Origin: Streptomyces canus
GTDB lineage: Bacteria > Actinomycetota > Actinomycetes > Streptomycetales > Streptomycetaceae
Direction of reading: 5' to 3'
Length of the DNA: 64,000 nucleotides
Assembly: GCF_030816965.1 (NCBI RefSeq)
Contig: NZ_JAUSYQ010000002.1
Coordinates: 5,942,001-6,006,000, forward strand
Shown piece by piece: positions 43,517 to 52,124 of this stretch. The notes beneath the pieces were generated by a model. That model had not been told where the DNA came from. It saw only the letters and a list, made by a program, of their open reading frames with translations, and ran no database searches. A program made the translations under genes and the position numbers. Every line of letters starts with the position of its first letter. Position 1 is the first letter of the stretch.

Positions 43517-44101
43517 ATGCCGCAGGCCGACGAGGTTGCCTCTGCGTGGGAGCGCATCGTCGGTTGGCTTCAAAGGCACGCTCCGGCCAGTGCAGAGGCC
43601 CTTCGTCCAGGAGCTTCGGGGGAGGAGGTAGCGCGCCTGAACGAGAGTCTGGGCTTTGAGATCCCGGACGTACTCGAGGTCTGGCTCCGCATGAACAACG
43701 GCAGTACGGCGAAGGATTCCGAGAGGCCCATACCTGGCGGGGGGATCGCCCGCCTCCCGCACCGTGACTCGGTCATCTTCCCGGACGGTATGCGGTTCCT
43801 CGGCTGCCGGGAGATGGCCGACCAGCACGCGGAGTACCTGCACATCGCCCGGGACATCGGGGACGGTGACTACTGGAAAGTGCCCTGGATCCCGATCATG
43901 GAGAAGAGCGACGGGCCGTACGGAATCCTTCTGGATAGGCAGAACCCTCCTGGCTCACCCTCCCTCCTGAGCTACAGCGAGGGCGACTACCCGAGTTCCC
44001 ACCTGCCGTCTCTCGGTGCTTTTCTCCAGCCCTTGGCCGACCTGCTGGAGTCCGGTGGGGCGCCCTCCGTCACCGAGGGAAGGATCTGCTGGGCGGAGTG
44101 A
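43517..44101 (+). CDS. SMI1/KNR4 family protein
   Basis: This 194-residue cytoplasmic protein has the SMI1/KNR4 (SUKH-like) fold pattern: WERIVGWLQRHAPASAEALR, LNESLGFEIPDVLEVWLRMN, and GPYGILLDRQ. Bacterial SUKH proteins are frequent immunity proteins against toxins. The ATG at 43517 has GGAAGGG at 43501-43507, and the in-frame ATG at 43493 lacks a good Shine-Dalgarno site. It ends 31 bp before the convergent caspase-WD40 gene. No cognate toxin gene is visible beside it, so it may be an orphan immunity gene. Confidence 0.85.
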   Translation: MPQADEVASAWERIVGWLQRHAPASAEALRPGASGEEVARLNESLGFEIPDVLEVWLRMNNGSTAKDSERPIPGGGIARLPHRDSVIFPDGMRFLGCREMADQHAEYLHIARDIGDGDYWKVPWIPIMEKSDGPYGILLDRQNPPGSPSLLSYSEGDYPSSHLPSLGAFLQPLADLLESGGAPSVTEGRICWAE

Positions 44102-44132
44102 CTGAGGGGCCTCAGTTTGGCTTGCCGCCCTC

Positions 44133-46493
44133 TCAGGGAACCTTCCACAGGCTCACGGTCCCGCCCTCGTCCGCCGTGGCGAGAGTCTGGCCGTTCGGGG
44201 TGAACGCGAGGCTCGTCAGCTTCCGGGACCCGCCGGGCAGGGTGGCGGTGTGCACGCCGGTGGTCACGTCCCACACCAGTACGGCCGGGTCGTTGGAGCC
44301 GTACGTGTTCGTGGCGATGGTCTTGCTGTCCGGGCTGAACCGGAATGGCCGTCCTACGCCGCCGCGGGCCGTCTGGTCGGAGTCGACCGTCGGGTCCACG
44401 CTTCTCAGCCGTACACCGGTACCGCTCGAGTAGGCGAAGAGCGTGCTGTCGGGGCTGAACACCCCGCCGCCCGGGGAGCCGACGTCGATGGTCCGCTCGC
44501 CGGTCGCCCTGTTCCACAGCTGGGTCGAGGCGGTGCCGCCCCAGGTGGCGATCGTCGTGCCGTCGGGGCTCAGGACCATGTTGTAGACGTAGTCGTCCGC
44601 GCCACCGCCGAGGGTGCGCGTCGACTTGCCGGTGGCCGGGTTCCACAGCCGTACCGTGTGGTCGGTGCTCGCGGTGACGAGGACCTTGCCGTCGGGAGTG
44701 AAGTCCATGGAACCGACGCCGTTGGTGTGGCCGGTGAGCGTGAGGCGGAGCTTGCCGGTCTCGGTGTTCCACAGGCGTACCGGGGTGTCCAGGCTCTCCT
44801 CGGCGACGGTGGTTCGCGCGGTGGCGAGCGTCTTGCCGTCGGGACTGAACGCGGCGACGAGACTTCCCGCGTCGGTGTGCAGGGTGGTCGTGTCGCCCGT
44901 GTCCAGGTCGCGCACTGCGACTTCTTCGCCGTTCCCGGCCTTGCCGTCGCTGAACTCGGTGGCCATGAGCCGGCCGTCAGGGCTGAGGGCTCTGAAACTC
45001 CGCTTGGACAGGGAGAGCGAGGGCTCGGTCATGCTTCCTTGCCATGCCTTCACGGTTTCGCCGTCGCTCGTCACCAGTGTCTTGCCGTCGGCGCTGAACT
45101 CGACGTCCGTGCCGGCTCCGGAGAGGGTCTTGCTGGGCGAAATCGAGCTGGCCGAAGCCATCGCCTTGGAGCCCGAAGAGGAGGAGTCGGAGTCTCCTCC
45201 ACCGTAGGCGAGGACCAGCGAGACGACAGTGACCGCCACCGCCAGGGCGGTGGCACCTGCGAGGACGACCCTGGCCCTGCGGCTGCGGGGAAGGGCGAGT
45301 GACCTCGTGGGCGCCGGTCTGGGCGGGGGCGCGGACGGTCGTTCCGTTGCCGGGACCGGTGGCGACGCGGACGGAGGACGCCTGGACGCTGCTCCTGACC
45401 GTGCTGGTTGCGCGGGGTGGGGTCGGGGCTGAGGCGTGGGCTGCGGTGGTGGCTCAGGCGCTCGCTCCGGTGCCGGGGGCGGTACGGCCTGCGGTGTCGT
45501 TGGTTGCGCGGGCCGCGGCGCGGGCTCGACCACCTGTACCGCATCCGGAGGTGCGACAAGGGCCCGCAGCCGCTCGGCCGCCGCCCGCGACACCAGCTTG
45601 CTGTCGTCGTCGGTGAGGTGGCGAAGCTCCTCGGCAACCGCCGTGCGTACCCGGTCGTTGCCGATGCGATGCAGGTGGACGAGCCCGTCGAGAGCGCCGA
45701 GCCGGTCTTGGGCCAGGGGGCTGCCGATGGCATTGCGCAGGTACGCGGGAAGCGTCCAGTTGATGTTGCTGGCGATGACCGTGCGGCCCTCAACGTTGTC
45801 CTGCCTCTTGGGCCGCTGCTGCGGCATTTCCTCGACGACCCGGTCGTGGACGTAGCTGTAGAGCTCGTCGAGGGTGATGTCCCCGTCGCCGTCGAGATCC
45901 GCGCTGCCGTCGCGAAGGCCCTCCACCAGGTGGCGGGTGAACACCGACTGTGCCGCGTGACCGTGAGCCTCGTTGCCCTCGAACGAGTACTGCGTCGCGT
46001 CCGTCGCGGTCAGCACTGTGCGGCCGCGGCCCTGGAAACGCTCCAGCGCCTGGATCGAGGTGTCCCCCTTTGTGCCCCGTGCCCCGAACGCTCCGGCATA
46101 GCAGCAGTCGAGGATCAGTACCTTCTGCCGGGAGACGCAGCCCTCGATCGCCCGGTCGAGCTGTTCGGCGGACAGCGCGGTGAACAGCAGGCTGTCGCGC
46201 CGGGAGTTGGACATCGCCAGATACAGCCGCCCTTCCTGGTCCTTGAGCCCGTGGCCCGTGAAGTAGAGGAGGGCGAGATCGTCGCTGCGGCGGCCGCGGT
46301 AGAAGTCGCCGATGGCCTCGCCGACGACGTGGTGCGGCTGGTTGACGAGTGTGGTCACCTCGAAACCTGCGATGTCCGGGTCCCGAAGCACCTCGGCGAG
46401 CGCTTCCGCGTCGTGGGCCGGAGAGGTCAGCTGCCGCAGCCCGGTGTCCTGGTACTCGTAGGTGGCGATCAGCAGTGCGATACGGCGTCCCAT
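44133..46493 (-). CDS. Caspase-like protease fused to a membrane helix and WD40 repeats
   Basis: This 786-residue protein starts with a caspase/metacaspase (C14) domain with catalytic His 81 in YFTGHG and Cys 131 in LILDCCYAG. An Asp-rich loop, DLDGDGDITLDELYSYV, follows near residue 205. A Pro-rich linker (about 325-400) leads to one membrane helix (about 408-430) and then WD40 repeats (LWNTETGK, LWNPATGK, LWNRATGE, VWDVTTGV). The caspase side should be cytoplasmic and the propeller extracytoplasmic. The start lies one base after the stop of the EACC1-like gene, so the two are coupled. The set resembles predicted NTP-dependent or regulated conflict systems, with the caspase as a suicide effector. 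Confidence 0.92.
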   Translation of the reverse strand: MGRRIALLIATYEYQDTGLRQLTSPAHDAEALAEVLRDPDIAGFEVTTLVNQPHHVVGEAIGDFYRGRRSDDLALLYFTGHGLKDQEGRLYLAMSNSRRDSLLFTALSAEQLDRAIEGCVSRQKVLILDCCYAGAFGARGTKGDTSIQALERFQGRGRTVLTATDATQYSFEGNEAHGHAAQSVFTRHLVEGLRDGSADLDGDGDITLDELYSYVHDRVVEEMPQQRPKRQDNVEGRTVIASNINWTLPAYLRNAIGSPLAQDRLGALDGLVHLHRIGNDRVRTAVAEELRHLTDDDSKLVSRAAAERLRALVAPPDAVQVVEPAPRPAQPTTPQAVPPPAPERAPEPPPQPTPQPRPHPAQPARSGAASRRPPSASPPVPATERPSAPPPRPAPTRSLALPRSRRARVVLAGATALAVAVTVVSLVLAYGGGDSDSSSSGSKAMASASSISPSKTLSGAGTDVEFSADGKTLVTSDGETVKAWQGSMTEPSLSLSKRSFRALSPDGRLMATEFSDGKAGNGEEVAVRDLDTGDTTTLHTDAGSLVAAFSPDGKTLATARTTVAEESLDTPVRLWNTETGKLRLTLTGHTNGVGSMDFTPDGKVLVTASTDHTVRLWNPATGKSTRTLGGGADDYVYNMVLSPDGTTIATWGGTASTQLWNRATGERTIDVGSPGGGVFSPDSTLFAYSSGTGVRLRSVDPTVDSDQTARGGVGRPFRFSPDSKTIATNTYGSNDPAVLVWDVTTGVHTATLPGGSRKLTSLAFTPNGQTLATADEGGTVSLWKVP

Positions 46494-46494
46494 G

Positions 46495-46926
46495 TCAACC
46501 GCCCGTGTGCCGACGGACGTACGCGTCGATCAGGGCCTGGCGCTCGGCGTCCGACGCATAGTCCAGTTCGATCGTGTCGCCGTCGATGGTGACCGACACC
46601 CGATGCCGCGCCGAACTCCTGCCGAGCCAGTCGCGCACGGTGTCGATGAGCGTGGGGAACACCCCGCCGGCCGCGCTCAGCGCGACGACGATCGCCCCGG
46701 CCGTCACCGCGTCGGTGCCCTTCGCGCCGTCGGGGGCCGGGGCGGCGGGGGCGTGGCCGATCGACTCGACGTCGAGGGCGGCGATCTCGGCGCGCAGTCT
46801 GCGGGGCACGCGCTCGGCCTGCTCAGGATCGAGATCGGGATCGGGGATGACGAGCAGTTCCACCTTCGTCACGCCGTCTGCCGCGTGGTACCCACGGCCG
46901 GGGCTCGTCGGAATGCCGTCGTCCAT
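46495..46926 (-). CDS. EACC1-like effector-associated protein
   Basis: This 143-residue protein ends with VRDWLGRSSARHRVSVTIDG and then DTIELDYASDAERQALIDAY, a pattern I recognise from the effector-associated constant component EACC1. It has a hydrophobic segment, AGAIVVALSAAGGVFPTLID, that may be a membrane helix, and an upstream ferredoxin-like portion (RAEIAALDVESIGH). EACC1 proteins are found beside effectors, including caspases, in predicted conflict systems of multicellular bacteria. The gene sits just upstream of and coupled to the caspase-WD40 gene. The biochemical role of the family is not known to me. Confidence 0.82.
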   Translation of the reverse strand: MDDGIPTSPGRGYHAADGVTKVELLVIPDPDLDPEQAERVPRRLRAEIAALDVESIGHAPAAPAPDGAKGTDAVTAGAIVVALSAAGGVFPTLIDTVRDWLGRSSARHRVSVTIDGDTIELDYASDAERQALIDAYVRRHTGG

Positions 46927-47015
46927 TTCTCCCCCGCTGACGAGTCGTTACCGGACAGTTGCCCTCACAGTGTGGCGCGAAATAGTCACGCACCGCAGCG
47001 GTTCGGGACTACCGG

Positions 47016-47906
47016 CTACCGGCGACACCTCGCCACCACTGTGTCCGCGAACGCCCGCGCGAGCGGCGAAAGCGCGTCCCAGCGCCGTACCGCCCACCCC
47101 ACGGACAGCGGACGCAGGGCGGGGAGGGGCACCAGCCGCAGATCCCCCCGGGTGCCCGGTACGTCCAGACCCGGCAGCGACGGCACCACCGCCCGCCCCA
47201 GGCCCAACTCGGCCAGGAGTAGCGCCGTGTCCCAGTCCGCCACGCTCGTGTCGAAGGCGAACCGGACGCCCAACTCCGCGCAGGACGCGTCAAGATGGGC
47301 GGCGGAGGTGGAGTTCGGCGGGAGGCGGATCAGGCGGAGTTCCTGAAGCTCGGCCGCCTCCACGGACGACCGTGAAGCAAGCGGGTCGTCGGCCCGTACC
47401 GCCAGCACCCACGGCAGTTCCCTCACCGGCCGCTGCTCTATGCCCCGCACCGGCGCGCCGAGCGTGATCCACGCCAGGTCGAGACTGCTGTCGGCCAGCG
47501 CGTCGAAGCAGGCCCGGCTGGAGCCCTCGGTCCTGAACTCCAGGCTGACGTCCGGGTGTCGCTGCCGGAAGGCCACCACCGCGTCCGACATGAAGTGCCG
47601 TACGGTCGTCGCGCCGGTCGCCACCCGGACCGAACCGCTCTCCCCGTCGACCAGTTCGCGCAGCCGGCGCAGGGCGAGATCCAGCCCGGTGATCCCTTCC
47701 GCCGCGGCCGCCTCCAGGACCCGCCCCGCCTGCGTCGGTACGACCCCCCGAGGCTGCCGCTCCAGCAGACTGACCCCCGTCTCCCGCTCCAGCCGCTTCA
47801 CGTGCTGACTTACGGCGGACTGCGTGCAGTCCAGCTCACGGGCCACCGCACTGAGACTTCCGGCGCGGCACACGGCCACGAAGACACGCAGGTCGTCGAG
47901 GGTCAT
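47016..47906 (-). CDS. LysR-family transcriptional regulator
   Basis: This 296-residue regulator has the LysR HTH (LDDLRVFVAVCRAGSLSAVA, CTQSAVSQHVKRLERETG) and a substrate-binding domain from about residue 90 (SGSVRVATGATTVRHFMSD). ATG 47906 starts the family homology; the frame is open to 48179 without support. A perfect inverted repeat is found five bases upstream. It is divergent from the DUF6817-like and KstD-type genes and probably controls them. Confidence 0.92.
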   Translation of the reverse strand: MTLDDLRVFVAVCRAGSLSAVARELDCTQSAVSQHVKRLERETGVSLLERQPRGVVPTQAGRVLEAAAAEGITGLDLALRRLRELVDGESGSVRVATGATTVRHFMSDAVVAFRQRHPDVSLEFRTEGSSRACFDALADSSLDLAWITLGAPVRGIEQRPVRELPWVLAVRADDPLASRSSVEAAELQELRLIRLPPNSTSAAHLDASCAELGVRFAFDTSVADWDTALLLAELGLGRAVVPSLPGLDVPGTRGDLRLVPLPALRPLSVGWAVRRWDALSPLARAFADTVVARCRR

Positions 47907-47910
47907 GATC

Positions 47911-47928
47911 CCCAAGCTAACACTTGGG
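47911..47928. promoter_or_regulatory. Inverted repeat, candidate LysR box
   Basis: CCCAAG-CTAACA-CTTGGG is a perfect 6-bp dyad with a six-base spacer. It lies between the lysR-type start and the divergent gene at 48064, close enough to the regulator gene for autorepression. Confidence 0.5.
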
Positions 47929-48063
47929 TCAGGTGACAAATACTTAGGATTGACTCGGACCGACGCCCGTACGACGATCTCCTCAGGGCCCGGGCGGCAA
48001 CCCGCTCCCACACCCGGGAGGAGCGGGTGCCGACCCAACCCGCCCCTACCGCTGAGGAGTTCG

Positions 48064-48609
48064 GTGCCCGTGCAGGCGACCGCCACAGCCGAAGCCAGAG
48101 CCCTCTTACGGCGGCTCGGCGCCGACCGCACCCCCCACCCGGGCGGCACCCTCCTCGCCCACCTCGAACGCGTCCGCATGCAACTGGCTCTCTGGGACGC
48201 CCGCCCCGCCCTCCGACTCGCCGGCCTCTGCCACGCCTTCTACGGCACCGACGGCTTCCCCACCGCCCTGCTCCCGCTCGACCGGCGCACGGAACTCGCG
48301 TCCGTGATCGGCCCGGACGCCGAGGCGATCGTGCACTTCTACGCGAGCTGCGACCGTGAGGCGACGTACCCGCATCTCCTGGAGCCGCTCTTCCGGGACC
48401 GGTTCACCGGGCGGACGTACGCTCCCGCCCGCGTCCTGCGCAGGGACTTCGCCGAGCTCACCGCCGCCAACGAACTCGACCTCGCCCGCCGGGATCCGGC
48501 CTTCCGGGAGCGGTGGGGGCCCGAACTCCTCGCTCTGCTCACCCGGTTCCGGCCCCTCCTCAGCCAACTCGCCTGGCGGGACACCCTCACCGTCCTGCAC
48601 ACCCCTTGA
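48064..48609 (+). CDS. DUF6817-like (HD-fold-like) hypothetical protein
   Basis: This protein of about 181 residues has the sequence ALWDARPALRLAGLCHAFYG followed by TDGFPT, and later HFYASCDREATYPHL. This pattern is close to DUF6817-type proteins, whose helices recall HD phosphohydrolases. The GTG at 48064 has GAGGAG at 48054-48059; GTG 48070 is also possible. It is divergent from the LysR gene and 64 bp upstream of the KstD-type gene in the same direction. The substrate is unknown. Confidence 0.75.
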   Translation: MPVQATATAEARALLRRLGADRTPHPGGTLLAHLERVRMQLALWDARPALRLAGLCHAFYGTDGFPTALLPLDRRTELASVIGPDAEAIVHFYASCDREATYPHLLEPLFRDRFTGRTYAPARVLRRDFAELTAANELDLARRDPAFRERWGPELLALLTRFRPLLSQLAWRDTLTVLHTP

Positions 48610-48673
48610 CTTCTCAAGACCCCCGCGCGACGTTCCGGACCTTCGTCCATACCAACCGCAGGGGGACCCGACC

Positions 48674-50410
48674 ATGAGTGTGACCCGAAGACACCTGCTG
48701 GCCGCCGGTGCCGGGGCGGCCGTCGCCGCCGGGGTGCAACAGGGCGCGAGCGCCGCCGACCTGCCGACGATCGGGACGTACGACGTCGTCGTCATCGGCT
48801 CCGGCGCCGCCGGCATGACCGCCGCGCTCGCCGCCGCCAAGCAGGGCCTCAGCACCGTGGTGCTCGAGAAGGCGCCCACTTTCGGCGGATCCGCCGCCCG
48901 TTCGGGGGCCGGGATCTGGATCCCCAACAATCCCGTCATCCTCGCCGCCGGCGTCCCGGACACCCCGGCCAAGGCGGCTGCCTACCTTGCCGCCGTCGTC
49001 GGCCCGGACGTTCCCCTCAGCCGCCAACAGGCCTTCCTCGCGCACGGGCCCGCCATGATCTCCTTCGTCATGGCCAACAGCCCGCTCCGCTTCCGCTGGA
49101 TGGAGGGGTACAGCGACTACTACCCGGAGCTCCCGGGCGGCCTGCCGGGCGGCCGTTCCATCGAGCCCGACCAGCTCGACGGCAAACTCCTCGGCGCCGA
49201 ACTCGCCCACCTGAACCCGCCGTACCTCGAAGTCCCCGCCGGACTGGTCGTGTTCAGCGCCGACTACAAGTGGCTCGCCCTGTCCGCCGTCAGTGTCGAG
49301 GGCGCCGCCGTCGCCGCCGAGTGCCTGGCGCGCGGCACGAAGGCGGCCTTGCTCGGGCAGACGCCGCTCACCATGGGACAGTCGCTGGCGGCCGGGCTGC
49401 GGAAGGGACTCCAGGACGCCGGAGTCGCCGTCCGGCTCAACACCCCCCTCACCGAGCTCCACGTCGACAAGGGCGCCGTCGCCGGAGCGGTGACCCCCGG
49501 TGGGCTCTACCGTGCCCGCCGGGGCGTGATCGTCGGCTCCGGCGGCTTCGAGCACAACGCGGCGATGCGGGCGCAGTACCAGCGGCAGCCCATCGGCACG
49601 GAGTGGACCGTCGGGGCGAAGGAGAACACCGGGGACGGCATCCGGGCCGGGCAGCGACTCGGCGCCGATGTGGCGTTGATGGACGACGCCTGGTGGGGGC
49701 CGGCCATCCCGCTCCCCGACGACCCGTACTTCTGTCTCGCCGAACGCACCCTCCCCGGCGGGCTCATCGTGAACGCGGCAGGCCGGCGGTTCGTCAACGA
49801 GGCCGCTCCGTACAGCGATGTCGTCCACACCATGTACGACCGGAATCCGACCGACCCCGACATCCCGTCCTGGCTGATCGTCGACCAGAACTACCGCGAC
49901 CGGTACCTCTTCAAGGACATCGCGCCGACCTTCGTCCTCCCCGACGACTGGTACGGCTCGGGCGCCGCCCACAAGGCCTGGACGGTCGACGCCCTGGCCG
50001 CCTCCATCGGCGTCCCCGCCGCCGCCCTCCGCGCCACCGTCGACCGCTTCAACTCCCTTGCCGTGAAGGGCGACGACCCGGACTTCGGGCGCGGCGACAG
50101 CGCCTACGACCACTACTACACAGACCCCTCGGTCCTCCCGAACTCATGCCTGGCCCCGCTGTGGCTGCCCCCGTACTACGCCTTCAAGCTCGTCCCGGGA
50201 GACCTGGGGACCAAGGGCGGCCTGGTGACCGACGCCCGCGCGCGCGTCCTGCGGCCCGACGGCTCCGTCGTCCCCGGCCTGTACGCCGCCGGGAACGCCA
50301 GCGCGGCTGTCATGGGCCACAGTTACGCGGGCGCGGGCGCGGGCTCGACGATCGGTCCCGCGATGACCTTCGGGTACATCGCGGCCCGGGACATCGCGGG
50401 GGTGATCTAG
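48674..50410 (+). CDS. 3-ketosteroid 1-dehydrogenase-type flavoprotein with Tat-like leader
   Basis: This 578-residue FAD enzyme has the nucleotide motif VVIGSGAAGMTAALAAAKQG and the KstD ending YAAGNASAAVMGHSYAGAGA followed by TIGPAMTFGYIAARD. It would introduce a 1,2 double bond into 3-ketosteroids. The N-terminus (SVTRRHLLAAGAGAAVAAG) looks like a Tat signal, which is unusual because KstD enzymes are normally cytoplasmic. A FAD-dependent fumarate-reductase-like oxidoreductase is the alternative. The gene lies outside any steroid cluster. ATG 48674 is the first good start. The stop overlaps the convergent methyltransferase stop by three to four bases. Confidence 0.85.
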   Translation: MSVTRRHLLAAGAGAAVAAGVQQGASAADLPTIGTYDVVVIGSGAAGMTAALAAAKQGLSTVVLEKAPTFGGSAARSGAGIWIPNNPVILAAGVPDTPAKAAAYLAAVVGPDVPLSRQQAFLAHGPAMISFVMANSPLRFRWMEGYSDYYPELPGGLPGGRSIEPDQLDGKLLGAELAHLNPPYLEVPAGLVVFSADYKWLALSAVSVEGAAVAAECLARGTKAALLGQTPLTMGQSLAAGLRKGLQDAGVAVRLNTPLTELHVDKGAVAGAVTPGGLYRARRGVIVGSGGFEHNAAMRAQYQRQPIGTEWTVGAKENTGDGIRAGQRLGADVALMDDAWWGPAIPLPDDPYFCLAERTLPGGLIVNAAGRRFVNEAAPYSDVVHTMYDRNPTDPDIPSWLIVDQNYRDRYLFKDIAPTFVLPDDWYGSGAAHKAWTVDALAASIGVPAAALRATVDRFNSLAVKGDDPDFGRGDSAYDHYYTDPSVLPNSCLAPLWLPPYYAFKLVPGDLGTKGGLVTDARARVLRPDGSVVPGLYAAGNASAAVMGHSYAGAGAGSTIGPAMTFGYIAARDIAGVI

Positions 50411-51045
50411 TCGCGGCGAGCGATCAGAAACGCCTGCTGCGACACCTCCTCGGGGCAGGGTTCGCGCACCGTCCGCGAGACGAGCGCGAACCCGGCCGCC
50501 CGGAGCAACCCGATGATCTGCTCCGGCTGCCGCCTCAGGAAGGTCAGTGCGACGGGGCGCCCCCAGGGCCGGTCGTGATGCCGGTCCTCGTCGCCGGCCT
50601 GGAAGGCGACGAGGAGGTGCCCGTCCGGTGCCAGCACGCGGTGGAACTCGGCGAACAGACGGGGGAGTTCGTCCACAGGGGTGTGGATGGACGAGTACCA
50701 GGACACGGCACCGGCGAGCGCCCCGTCCGGAAGATCCAGTTCCAGCATCGAGCCCCGCTCGAACCGCAGCCCCGGGTTCTCCCGGCGGGCGATGGCCAGC
50801 ATCGACTCCGACAGGTCGAGCCCGAAGACGGACAGCCCGAGGGAGGCCAGGTATCCCGTGACCCGCCCGGGCCCGCAGCCCAGGTCGGCGACCCGTCCGC
50901 TGTCCCCCACCAACTCGGCGAACCCCTCCAGCAGGACCCGGTCCAGTGGACTGACGGTGAGAACGTCCCGGAACTGCTCGGCGTAGTCCTCGGCGACGGT
51001 GTCGTAGAAGGTGCGGGTGGCGGTCACGAAGTCGGTGTCGGTCAT
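50407..51045 (-). CDS. Class I SAM-dependent methyltransferase
   Basis: This 212-residue protein is a Rossmann methyltransferase. Motif I is VADLGCGPGRVTGYL, followed by an acidic loop (VFGLDLSESML), motif II-like GALAGAVSWYSSI, and LFAEFHRVLAPDGHLLVAFQ. The substrate is not clear from sequence. It is convergent with the flavoprotein gene and ends in the same bases. The next genes to the right (azlD and azlC) run the same way after 31 bp but have no obvious link. Confidence 0.9.
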   Translation of the reverse strand: MTDTDFVTATRTFYDTVAEDYAEQFRDVLTVSPLDRVLLEGFAELVGDSGRVADLGCGPGRVTGYLASLGLSVFGLDLSESMLAIARRENPGLRFERGSMLELDLPDGALAGAVSWYSSIHTPVDELPRLFAEFHRVLAPDGHLLVAFQAGDEDRHHDRPWGRPVALTFLRRQPEQIIGLLRAAGFALVSRTVREPCPEEVSQQAFLIARRD

Positions 51046-51076
51046 GGCCGGGGACCCTAGCGGCCCCCACTGACAC

Positions 51077-51391
51077 TCAGGCGACTCCGGCCGCCCGCAG
51101 TACGGCAGTTGCCGCCGCCGCCCCCAGCACCACCACCACGAACGGCGCCTTCCGCCACGCCAGCACGGCCCCCACCAGGACTCCGGCCGGCCGCGCCCAC
51201 CCCGCGAAACCGCCGCCCTCCGTCAGCGCCCCCGTCGCCAGCAGCGCCACCAGCAGGACGACGGCACCCGCGCCCAGCAACTCCTGGACCCGCTCCGGCA
51301 GTTCCACCCGCCCGTGCAGCACCGGCCCCACCAGCCGGAAGGCATACGTCCCCACCGCCAGCGCCAGAATCATGGCGACCGTCGCGCTCAC
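51077..51391 (-). CDS. azlD: AzlD-family branched-chain amino acid exporter subunit
   Basis: This 104-residue protein is the small AzlD partner, with about three or four membrane helices (TVAMILALAVGTYAFRLVGP, LLGAGAVVLLVALLATGALT, and ARPAGVLVGAVLAWRKAPFV). AzlC and AzlD together export branched-chain amino acids. The GTG at 51391 overlaps the azlC stop by four bases (GTGA), so the two are coupled. Confidence 0.9.
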   Translation of the reverse strand: MSATVAMILALAVGTYAFRLVGPVLHGRVELPERVQELLGAGAVVLLVALLATGALTEGGGFAGWARPAGVLVGAVLAWRKAPFVVVVLGAAAATAVLRAAGVA

Positions 51392-52056
51392 GCCGGCCTC
51401 CTGCCGCCGTGCAGGACCAGCCCCGCCAGCGCCACCAGCACCGGCACCCCCGCCGGGACCGCCGGCGTCACCGCCAGGGCGAGCGCGGCGCCGAGCAGCG
51501 CGGACCGTCGTATCGCCAAGGACTCGCGCAGGGCGGGCAGCACCAGGGCGACGAGGACGGCGGGGAAGGCTGCGTCCAGGCCGTAGGTGCCGGTGTCGCC
51601 CAAGGCGTCCCCGGCGAGGGCGCCGACCAGGACGCCGGTGTTCCACACGGCGAACAGGCCGAGCCCGGAGACCCAGAAGGCCGCCCGGCGCCGCGCGGGA
51701 TCCGGCTGGGCGAGGGCGAAGGCCACCGTCTCGTCGGTGACCAGGTGCGCGCCGAGGAGACGGGCGACCCGCCCCGGGCCGAGGACGTCCGCGACCGCGA
51801 GACTGAAGGCGGCCGTACGGGTGTTGAGCAGCAGGCCGGTGACCGCCGCGGCGACCGGGCCGCCCCCGGCCAGCAGCACCCCGACCGCACTGAACTGGGC
51901 GGAGCCCGCGTACACCATCAGGGACATCACCACCGGCACCCACACCGGCAGACCGCCGGTGACGGCGATCGCGCCGAAGGAGAGCCCCACGACTCCGCTC
52001 GCGAGCCAGACGAGCGCACTGTCACGGACCAAGGCTGTTCGCTCTGTCGTACGCAT
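51388..52056 (-). CDS. azlC: AzlC-family branched-chain amino acid permease
   Basis: This 222-residue protein has the AzlC helices (LVWLASGVVGLSFGAIAVTG, VWVPVVMSLMVYAGSAQFSA) and forms the main subunit of the azlCD exporter. ATG 52056 is chosen over the in-frame start at 52083, which lies in the operator region. It is divergent from an XRE-cupin regulator gene, with inverted repeats in the short gap, so it is probably controlled by that protein. Confidence 0.9.
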   Translation of the reverse strand: MRTTERTALVRDSALVWLASGVVGLSFGAIAVTGGLPVWVPVVMSLMVYAGSAQFSAVGVLLAGGGPVAAAVTGLLLNTRTAAFSLAVADVLGPGRVARLLGAHLVTDETVAFALAQPDPARRRAAFWVSGLGLFAVWNTGVLVGALAGDALGDTGTYGLDAAFPAVLVALVLPALRESLAIRRSALLGAALALAVTPAVPAGVPVLVALAGLVLHGGRRPA

Positions 52057-52081
52057 GTTCACTAGACTGGACGGTAGCCGC

Positions 52082-52124
52082 ACTGTTCGTCAAGGCGAAC
52101 GATCATACCGATGGAGCGAACAGT
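52082..52124. promoter_or_regulatory. Inverted repeats, candidate XRE-cupin operator
   Basis: ACTGTTCG (52082-52089) is matched by CGAACAGT (52117-52124). An inner copy, GTTCG-N6-CGAAC, lies at 52085-52100. Both occupy the gap between azlC and the divergent regulator. The second arm touches the regulator start codon at 52125, which suits autorepression. Confidence 0.55.

Noticed and set aside
47016-50410. Steroid catabolic cluster around the KstD-like gene
   Set aside because: No other steroid genes are present. The name rests only on the one flavoprotein.
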